Shown: one piece after another, positions 1 to 6,500 of the stretch
Layout of the letters: every line of letters starts with the position of its first letter
Numbering within the stretch: position 1 is the first letter of the stretch
Source: CAZAMP01 sp964486455
GTDB taxonomy: Bacteria; Eisenbacteria; RBG-16-71-46; CAZAMP01
Length of the DNA stretch: 26,694 nt
Direction of reading: 5' to 3'
Assembly: GCA_964486455.1 (NCBI GenBank)
Contig: CAZAMP010000055.1
Location: 1 to 26,694 of the forward strand
Notes under the pieces: generated by a model
Database searches by the model: none
Told to the model about the DNA's origin: nothing
The model's input: only the letters and a program-made list of their open reading frames with translations
Translations under genes and position numbers: made by a program

Positions 1-254
1 CTGTCCATTAACATCGAGCCTGAAATGTCCCATTCGCTCTGACGACATACACCAGCTATACCGACCAACCTGCCTTTCGAAATGGCAACTACCGAAAAAG
101 GCAGCAAAAGCGAATCTTCAAACAACTTCAGGCGCCTCTCCCTGTTTCCTACCGCAACAGAGAATTTGGAACCGAATGCTTGATCATATAGCTGTGCTGC
201 ATCTCTGCGTAGCGACTCTGGTATGCCAAATCGATACTGGAGGCTGTCGTCCAT
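1..254 (-). CDS. GNAT-family N-acetyltransferase, N-terminal part, cut by the left edge
   Basis: An open frame on the minus strand starts with ATG at 254 and is still open at base 1, giving about 84 residues. An in-frame ATG at 266 is possible, but the one at 254 follows AAGGGTGA at good spacing and is preferred. The N-terminus reads FGIPESLRRDAAQLYDQAFG, a typical opening helix of one GNAT subgroup. It is followed by RERRLKLF and then the strand pair VVAISKGRLVGIAGV. The acetyl-CoA loop (Q/R-x-x-G-x-G/A) would lie beyond the edge. The protein would move an acetyl group from acetyl-CoA to an amine; the substrate cannot be read. It follows the other GNAT gene in the same direction across a short attC-like sequence, and its GC is near 48%. 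Both points suggest an integron cassette. The frame runs into the 12-mer shared by both window ends, so it may be interrupted there. Confidence 0.72.
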   Translation of the reverse strand, partial: MDDSLQYRFGIPESLRRDAAQLYDQAFGSKFSVAVGNRERRLKLFEDSLLLPFSVVAISKGRLVGIAGVCRQSEWDISGSMLMD

Positions 255-271
255 TTCACCCTTCATCGGAT

Positions 272-323
272 GCATAACGCATGCATAACCTGCAGGATGG
301 CCTGGTTCATGCCACCGTTAGGC
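272..323 (-). repeat. attC-like cassette recombination site (candidate)
   Basis: Read on the minus strand, this begins with GCCTAAC, a perfect match to the integron inverse core site RYYYAAC. The stop codon TAA of the upstream GNAT gene lies inside it, as is common in cassettes. It ends with two copies of GTTATGC (289-283 and 278-272), which fit GTTRRRY except for one base. Between them, GGTGGC can pair with GCCATCC leaving one bulged base, and GCCTAAC pairs with GTTATGC at six of seven positions. The result is an imperfect hairpin like a folded attC strand. At 52 bases it is shorter than usual attC sites, so this is a candidate only. Confidence 0.42.
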
Positions 324-785
324 CACTCGAAACTGCTTTTCCATGAGTGCAACTGTGAGACCACTCAATGGACCGACCGCTTCCTTTTGACCAACAACAT
401 GGAGCCCCATCTTCTCATAGAACGGCACTGCACTGGGAAAGGCGACGAGGGAGACGCCACGATGACCCGCTGCCGCAATCATTGACTCGGCAACCATGTA
501 CAGTTCACTTCCGATGCCACGCCTGATCAGAGACGGACGTACATACAGCTTGGTGATCTTGCCATCAGAGACGGAGACGACCCCGGTGATGTCATCTCCA
601 TCGTGGGCGATGACGTACTTCTCATGTTGACTCTCTCGCGCAAGGGTTTCAGGGGAACCACGCGTGGACACAAGGAACTCGGTTTGAGTCGGTGTGAGGT
701 TCTCCAGCTCACCGAGCAGAGTGTATGACTCACGCAGCAGCGCGCTCACCTCGGCTATTTCAGATGCAATCATGGCCCCGGTCAT
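318..785 (-). CDS. GNAT-family N-acetyltransferase, probable integron cassette gene
   Basis: This 155-residue protein is a complete single-domain GNAT acetyltransferase. The acetyl-CoA binding loop is RRGIGS at residues 88-93, preceded by the strand KITKLYVRPSL. Near the C-terminus, VPFYEKMGLHVVG is the usual GNAT pattern of an aromatic pair before the last strands. It should acetylate an amine using acetyl-CoA; nothing identifies the acceptor. The ATG at 785 lies 18 bases past a GTTAGAC core site, with an AGG upstream; a second in-frame ATG at 773 is possible. The stop codon sits inside GCCTAAC. A lone gene with almost no leader, flanked by core-site motifs and lying beside an integron integrase, fits a gene cassette. 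GNATs are among the commonest chromosomal integron cargo. Base composition is lower in GC than the genes to the right. Confidence 0.85.
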   Translation of the reverse strand: MTGAMIASEIAEVSALLRESYTLLGELENLTPTQTEFLVSTRGSPETLARESQHEKYVIAHDGDDITGVVSVSDGKITKLYVRPSLIRRGIGSELYMVAESMIAAAGHRGVSLVAFPSAVPFYEKMGLHVVGQKEAVGPLSGLTVALMEKQFRVA

Positions 786-1071
786 CGTGTCAACCTATGG
801 CGGTCTAACGCAAAGTCGCTTGGGCCCGGTAGCAGAATACCGAGCGAATGTCTGGCTCGTTATCCAGAACCCGCGGGCTCTCAATACTGCTCACTATTAT
901 CGTGATAGCCCCCGCTTGCGGCAACTCGTTTCTGGAATACGGAGACGTTGTCTTGCAGCGCCCGGCAAGGTAGCGCGGTAAGAACTGCGAATAGCTTTCC
1001 GACATCCCTCTCCCCGAGAGAGCGCATGGACACGCGGGGCAGGTCGCGGCACCGCTATCGCGGCCCGCTGC
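786..1071. other. 286-base gap between integrase relic and GNAT cassette; possible attI region
   Basis: I find no convincing gene here. A 66-codon frame on the minus strand (1005-805) has no recognisable features and its stop falls inside the core site at 803-809, so I treat it as chance. In an integron with a same-direction integrase, the primary site attI should lie in this gap. Only the core site at its cassette end is recognisable. Confidence 0.4.
803..809 (-). repeat. Integron core site GTTAGAC (attI or attC boundary)
   Basis: On the minus strand this is a perfect GTTRRRY core site, where the integrase would cut between G and TT. It lies 18 bases before the GNAT start at 785. It is preceded by GCCCAAGCGACTTTGC, which loosely resembles the sequence before the attI1 core. 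A seven-base motif alone is weak evidence. Its position at the expected cassette boundary, next to an integron integrase, makes it worth recording. Confidence 0.5.
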
Positions 1072-1875
1072 TCAGGGCGCATCCAGCGGACTCCTCACTC
1101 CCCGCCCTCCCCGATTCAGAACGTGCGTGTAGATCATTATCGTGCTGACATCACTGTGTCCGAGGAGTTCCTGGATCGTTCGGATGTCGTAGCCGTCCTC
1201 CAAGAGATGCGTCGCGAACGAGTGACGCAGGGTATGACAAGTGGCTGCTTCGGGAATACATGCCATCCGAACAGCTTCCTTCATTGCCCGCTGGAGTACT
1301 GACTCGTGCAGGTGATGCCGTCGCACGAGCGAGCTGTCCCTCGCGCGATAGAATCGCGTCGCCGCGAAAGTCCATTGCCATGCCCACTCGCAGGCCGCAT
1401 TCGGGTATTTCCGTCCGATTGCATACGGTAGCTCCACACTCCCCACACCGCGGCGTAGATCCTCGTCATGCTGCCTCTTTCGGCGCATCAGCTGCTCGGA
1501 GAGCGGGCCCGCCACCTTGGCGGGTAGGAGTGTCACACGGTCCTTCTTGCCCTTTCCATCGCGCACCGTGATCTCGCGTCGGGCGAAATCCACGTTCTTC
1601 ACACGAAGACGTGCGCACTCCAATACGCGGAGGCCGGACCCGGAGAGAAGCGACGCCATGATCCAAGGCAGTCCGTGCAGGTGATTCAGAATCGCGCTCA
1701 CCTCGTCCTTTGTGAGAACCACCGGTATGCGCACGGGGCGCTTCGCCTGCACGACTCCCTTGAGCTACTCCACATCTTGCCGGAGAACGTCCCGATAGAG
1801 GAAGAGCAGCGCACTGAGCGCCTGGTTCTGTGTGGAAGCGCTGACATGGCGGTCGGTGGCCAGGTAAGAGAGGAA
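1072..1875 (-). pseudogene. intI: Integron integrase, N-terminally truncated and with an internal stop
   Basis: This is a tyrosine recombinase of the IntI class, which inserts and excises gene cassettes at attI/attC sites. The catalytic domain is intact: Arg in SGLRVLECARLR, Lys in KGKKDR, His-x-x-Arg in CHTLRHSFATHLL, His in LLGHSDV and Tyr in MIYTHV. The insert that defines integron integrases is present (KYPNAACEWAWQW), followed by VRRHHLHESVLQ. Two lesions are visible. A TAG at 1767-1765 replaces the Trp normally found just before the AKRP segment; GTG at 1752 is the first start after it. Upstream the frame still reads as IntI (FLSYLATDRHV, then STQNQALSALLFLYRDVL) back to about 1875, where it meets the tRNA-Glu terminator. 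Roughly the first 60 residues of the family are gone. It is probably inactive unless rescued in trans. Confidence 0.87.
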
Positions 1876-1902
1876 AGGCGGAGCCCGTTACCGGACTCCG
1901 CC
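1870..1902 (-). terminator. Terminator after the tRNA pair
   Basis: GGCGGAGCCCG (1877-1887) and CGGACTCCGCC (1892-1902) form an 11-pair stem with one G-T pair and a four-base loop. On the minus strand it is followed by TTTCCTCTC. It lies directly behind tRNA-Glu and fits a factor-independent terminator. The integrase relic begins in its tail. Confidence 0.75.
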
Positions 1903-1911
1903 TCGAGATCG

Positions 1912-1987
1912 TGGCGGCCCTACGGGGAATCGAACCCCGGTTTGATGGCTGAGAACCACCCGTCCTGGACCACTAGACGATAGGGCC
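1912..1987 (-). tRNA. tRNA-Glu (anticodon CTC)
   Basis: A complete 76-base cloverleaf. The acceptor stem GGCCCTA pairs with TAGGGCC. The anticodon loop TTCTCAG carries CTC at positions 34-36, which reads the glutamate codon GAG. The T arm contains GGTTCGATTCC. The 3' CCA is encoded (1914-1912). It follows tRNA-Gln by 39 bases in the same direction. Confidence 0.95.
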
Positions 1988-2026
1988 AAATGTATGTACT
2001 CGCCACTCGCCGGTGGCGCAGGCGAC

Positions 2027-2100
2027 TGGCTGGGGTGCAGGGATTCGAACCCCGATACTACGGTCCAGAGCCGCATGTCCTACCATTGGACGACACCCCA
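2027..2100 (-). tRNA. tRNA-Gln (anticodon CTG)
   Basis: A complete 74-base cloverleaf. The acceptor stem TGGGGTG pairs with CACCCCA, the discriminator base is G and the CCA end is encoded. The loop CTCTGGA carries anticodon CTG, which reads the glutamine codon CAG. The T arm contains GGTTCGAATCC. It lies between the GluRS-like gene and tRNA-Glu. Confidence 0.95.
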
Positions 2101-2118
2101 AGAGAATCGAGTCCGAGG

Positions 2119-2148
2119 ACTCTAGCACACACCGTTTTCGATCGGCAA
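2119..2148 (-). promoter_or_regulatory. Possible promoter for the tRNA pair
   Basis: On the minus strand, TTGCCG (2148-2143), an 18-base spacer and TAGAGT (2124-2119) stand upstream of tRNA-Gln. The -10 is preceded by TGC, as in two other promoter candidates in this window. A better -35, TTGACT at 2153-2148, is 23 bases away and too distant. The pair may instead be transcribed from the gene upstream. Confidence 0.38.
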
Positions 2149-2163
2149 GTCAAACGCTGCGCC

Positions 2164-3399
2164 TTAGTTCTGGACCTCCGCCCCTTTCCCGAGACACACC
2201 ATCAAGCGCCGGAGCGCCTCTTGCCCCCCAAGGAGCGTCCAGACGGTCGCGACCGGTGGAGCAACGACCTGGCCGGTGATGGCCCAGCGGAGCACCCGAC
2301 GGAGGTCAAGGAATCGGCCCCGATCCTCCCCCGCGAGTCGATCCAGGACGCGGCCCAGTGCTTCTCCATCAGTCGGCCGCTCCTCCGATAGCAGTGTCCC
2401 CAGGCATTCGAGCTCAGCACGGTCCGTCGACGGCGGCTCAGGCGGCTTCCATGGCGAGCGTAGGAAACCCAAGAACCTCACCGCATCGGACATGAGAGCG
2501 ATTCGCGGCTCCACGGCGTCCCAGAGGGCGGCTAGCGATTGACCCGCCACCGGTACACCGGCGTCGCAGAGTAGCTCCTCGAGGCGTTTCTCGCGCCCCT
2601 CGGCAGGCAGGTCGAGAAGGAGAGCGCGATTGACCTCGTTCAGCGCGGCGAGTGTCAGATAGCTGGGTACGGACCGATCGCATCTCTCACGAAGTCGCCG
2701 AACGGCCGCGGCTTCGTACCCCAAGCGACGAAGGTCCGGAACGCTCCGGAATCGCGATCCATCTCGGAGTCTGCCGCCGTCAGAACCGACCATCACCGAG
2801 GCTTCGACTATCGGAACCGGGTCGTGACCGAGCGCCATGGCGACAGTTCGCCCGCGCTTCACCCTCCACAGTTCGGACCGGGCGGCCACCACACGCTCGG
2901 GGCGTCTGGAAATGATCGCGGCGGCAATGGGAAGGCAGGTGTCGATCGGAAAATCGTCGTCGCCGGACGCACTCCGAAATCGGAGACGTCTGCCGGCGCC
3001 TTGTGAGGTGCCCGCCCGGCAGCGCCCGTCGTAACGGGGCTCATCGAGAGCATCGAGAGAAGAGATGACGAGCGCACTCAATCGCTCGTCACCACAGTCG
3101 CAGGGATACGCATGATCTTGAGCGACCAGGTCACTCTCGATACGCGCGACGGTATCCGGAGAGACGACATCCGAAGAGACGGGAGCCGCCGCGACCTCGC
3201 CCAGCTCGGGGAGCAGCCAATCGAGGCTATCCTGATAGGAAGCGGAAGCCGGGGCATCGGCCGCCAACCAGATCGCCCGCTTCGGATCGGTCGCGGACAC
3301 AAACGCCATGGCGTCGTCCAACAGGAGCGTTGCGCCTCCCGACACCACCACGAGTTCGGCCACCTCGCGTCTCCTCGATCTCTGCGTGTCTGCGCCCAT
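2164..3399 (-). CDS. Glutamyl-tRNA synthetase-like protein lacking the catalytic signatures (probable pseudoenzyme)
   Basis: The 411-residue protein follows the plan of GluRS/GluQRS but lacks catalytic parts. The stretch AQDHAYPCDCGDERL, then EPRYDGRCR, is the GluQRS/GluRS zinc region (C-x-C, then Y-x3-C). Later SELWRVKRGRTVAMALG and PIVEASVMVGSDGGRL match the segment before KMSKS. FLGFLRSPW, then WTLLGGQEALRRL near the end, resemble the GluRS C-terminal region. The HIGH motif is missing: where P-S-P-T-G-x-x-H-x-G is expected the protein reads SGGATLLLDDAM. KLSKR is replaced by RLRDG. It could hardly activate glutamate, so a tRNA-binding or regulatory role is possible. The gene lies directly upstream of tRNA-Gln and tRNA-Glu. 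Start: a TTG at 3456 would extend it, but that lies in the T-run of the preceding terminator. ATG at 3399 is preferred, although no clear ribosome site is seen. Alternative: a decaying gltX copy. Confidence 0.68.
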   Translation of the reverse strand: MGADTQRSRRREVAELVVVSGGATLLLDDAMAFVSATDPKRAIWLAADAPASASYQDSLDWLLPELGEVAAAPVSSDVVSPDTVARIESDLVAQDHAYPCDCGDERLSALVISSLDALDEPRYDGRCRAGTSQGAGRRLRFRSASGDDDFPIDTCLPIAAAIISRRPERVVAARSELWRVKRGRTVAMALGHDPVPIVEASVMVGSDGGRLRDGSRFRSVPDLRRLGYEAAAVRRLRERCDRSVPSYLTLAALNEVNRALLLDLPAEGREKRLEELLCDAGVPVAGQSLAALWDAVEPRIALMSDAVRFLGFLRSPWKPPEPPSTDRAELECLGTLLSEERPTDGEALGRVLDRLAGEDRGRFLDLRRVLRWAITGQVVAPPVATVWTLLGGQEALRRLMVCLGKGAEVQN

Positions 3400-3454
3400 C
3401 ACATGAACGCCGAAGCGCTCATCCGTCTCGACCACACATCTATTTCGACCACAC

Positions 3455-3495
3455 AAAAGTGCCGCGGGCGGCGATCGAAAGTCGCCCCCCGCGGC
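3455..3495 (-). terminator. Strong terminator of the C25 protease gene
   Basis: Positions 3461-3474 and 3482-3495 form a 14-pair stem with one mismatch and a seven-base loop, almost all G and C. On the minus strand it is followed by ACTTTTG. It lies 20 bases after the protease stop codon, and its T-run overlaps a TTG that could be mistaken for the start of the next gene. Confidence 0.85.
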
Positions 3496-3515
3496 CCATT
3501 GGATTTCACATCAGG

Positions 3516-6500
3516 CTAGCGGGCCAGGACGAGCTTTCGCGTCAGCACATCCTCGCCGACAGACAGCCGGTAGAGATAAATCCCCGACGAGAGCACGTGT
3601 CCGGTGTCATCGCGACCGTCCCAGATCAGACGATGCTCACCGGCCTCCTGCGGGGCGTTCACGAGCTCCGCCACGCGGCGCCCTCCGATGTCGAAGATCT
3701 CGAGACGAACATCGACGGCCCCGACTCCCCCGAGCTCGCCGGCCACATCATACCGAATCTCCGTCGTGGGATTGAACGGGTTCGGTCTGTTCTGGTGGAG
3801 CGCGGTCTGTGCGATGACGCGGGCCATCACCTGAACGTCGAATGGGCCGATCGTCTCGACCTCATGCGCCGTGTAGCCCAGTATCCAGTAGCTGGCCATC
3901 TCACCGTACGGTGCCGTCTCGTCCACGAACGTGTAGCGGTCCTGGGACGCTCCGTCGATTTCCCCAACCTTGTGTCTGAGCTCCCCGGCCGACGCCCGCT
4001 CGATGTCGAACTGCTGATACTCGCCGTTCGCCATCCAGGACAGCTCGACGCGTCCCGGGGCCGTCGAGCGCATCACCAACGAGCCGAGGTTGATCGGCAC
4101 GGCCACCGGAGAGTTGTAGACGCCGGTGTTGCGGACGTCGTGTCGGAACATGGGCCACTCGTTCTCTCCAGCGGGAACCGGGACACCCATCATCTCGATG
4201 CAAAACGCCTTGGTCGTCTCTCCAATGATGGCGATATCGACGCTACCATTTCCGTCGAAATCGGAGACGGCCGGCGCGCCGAAGAGCGCGCCCCCGTATC
4301 CATACGGGAAGCCGGGCAGAACGCTACCGTCACCGTCGATTGCGAAAAGCTTACCGCCTCCCGAACCGACCAGAACCTCGGATTCGTCATCCGCGTCCAG
4401 ATTGGCCAGCGAGGCGTTGTAGAGCGCCTCCTCGGAGTCGTCACCCACGATGTCCAGCTGGACCGGCCAGTTGGGCAGCGGAGCGCCGGTCAGCGCGGTG
4501 TAGGCGTAGACCATTCCACCGGCCCAACCGTGCACGACGTCCAGATCCCCGTCCCCGTTGATGTCACCGATGACGGGTGACGGCTGGAAATCGTTGAAGT
4601 CATCCAGGTCCGCATCCCCGTAGAACTCCGGATAGCCGGCGAGCATCGTGCCGTCCGCGTTGATTCCGATGAGCGACTTCCGGCTGATGACGAAGATGTG
4701 GTCGTCACTGTTATCTTCCTCTGTTCCGTTCAGATCAACGATTGCGGGTGACGCGCTGAACTGATGCCCTTCATTCGGCGGGTCGAACGGCCAACCATTC
4801 GGCTCGACCACGCCGACGCCGGGTTCGTAGTCCAGCATATGGACGAGTCCGTCGCCCTCGAACCGCTCGACGGCGATGATCTCGTCGAGTGAGTCGCCGT
4901 CAAAGTCCCATAGCGCGATCGAGCTGTAGTTCCATCCCGAAGTCTGCTCAGGCGAGTCCCAAAGAACGCCATACGTTCCCGTGTCGTTGTCGCCGTTGGT
5001 CACCTCGGTACCATCATGGTTGAAGGCAAGGATCGTCCCGCCATAGTCGTTGCCGGGAGGGCTGCCGCTCCAGAGGATGATCTCCAGCTCCGGGTCCCAA
5101 TCAATGTTGCCCAGCGCGGGACTGGACCACAGCAAGTCACCCACATCGTGCGTCTCGCCGCCCCATTCGAAGTTACCGTATTCGTCCCAGACGTAGATGC
5201 GGCCCTGTTCGAAGTGGCACGCGACGATCTCCAGATGACCGTCAAGATCGATATCCCCAACGGCCGGCTTGGCCACGAATCCCCTCCGCGCGGTCTGACT
5301 GTAGCCTAGCTCTGAAAAGATCCCGACCGTGGCGGGGGCGGCATCGCCGTCGTAGTAGTCGACACCGTCACCCGTGACCGCATAGAGGTAGCTCGATCCG
5401 AAGACGAGCTCCTGAATCCCGGCGCCATCGAGGTTCGCATACGTGATGGAGCCGCGGTTCTCGCCTCCTTGCACGTCAACCGGCCAGCCGTCGGTCAGCG
5501 GCGGAGACGTCGCTTCGCTGATCGTATCCGAGTGCGCGCTCTCGTTGCCGGAGCTGTCCACAGTCGTCACGGCAAACTGGAACGTCGTGAGGGCAGGAAG
5601 GCCGAGCTGTGCGAAATAGCCACCTGTGACAGGCGCGGTGTTGACCTTCTCGAACTCCGATCTCTCCACAGTCGCACTGTAGAGATTGTAGCCGAACACC
5701 CCCGGCTCCACGACCGGCTCCCAGTTCACCCGAATATGATCTACGCCGCTCTCAGACCACACCAGGGCGGGCGGCGTCGGAACGCCCAAATCAATGCGAC
5801 GCGTGAAGAAGGCGCCGTTGTCATCTTGGTATGTGAGGTCAAAGCGGATTTCCCCGGCGCTGTTGACATCAAATCGCAGCGTGTCCGACACGGACGGCAC
5901 AGCGGGCGCGAGCGCGATGGCGCCCAATGGATCCGTGACGGTGACGACCGCGTCGACCGCCTCGAGGAGGACCTCAGCGTTGACCGGAGTACCGTCACCG
6001 GCGTTGAAGCCGGTCACGACCAGCTTTCCGGATTCGCCCGGTTCGATCGTCCCGTCACCATCGCCCGGGTCTTCCATCGCGGCGAGTCCGATGTGATCGA
6101 TCCTCGGATTGCCGACTTGCAGGACGAAGCTGTCTCCACCGGCGTCCCCGCCTCCAATCTCGAACGCGACGTCGATCGTCGCTTCGACATAGGAGAGGGA
6201 ATTCGGAATCGTGAGCAGCAGATCCAGAGTGATCGCCTCGGCGACCGTATCACCACCCCAAGGAACGTCCGGAACGTTCGCCATTCCATTGATCACATCC
6301 ACGTAGGGCGAGAGCGTCGTGGCCTCCAGCGTGACGGTCTCGGCGTCGCTCCCCCCCACATTACCGATGGTCAAGCTGACTTCGACCTGCTCTCCGCGAT
6401 CCGCCGCCGCGTCGCTGTTTCCGGCGCTGTCATCGATAGCAAAGTCGGCCACATGAAGATGCGCCGCGGTCGACACCGTGACGTCGAGCACTTCCGGATA

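Noticed and set aside
805..1005. 66-codon minus-strand frame behind GGGGAGAGGG, in the gap between integrase and GNAT
   Set aside because: No recognisable features, and the purine tract is too close to the ATG. Its stop lies inside the core site. Probably chance.
3399..3456. TTG start at 3456 extending the GluRS-like protein
   Set aside because: The TTG lies in the T-run of the protease terminator, so a transcript starting downstream would not contain it.
3330..4580. 416-codon plus-strand frame
   Set aside because: Runs across the terminator and antisense to two real genes; no domain is visible.
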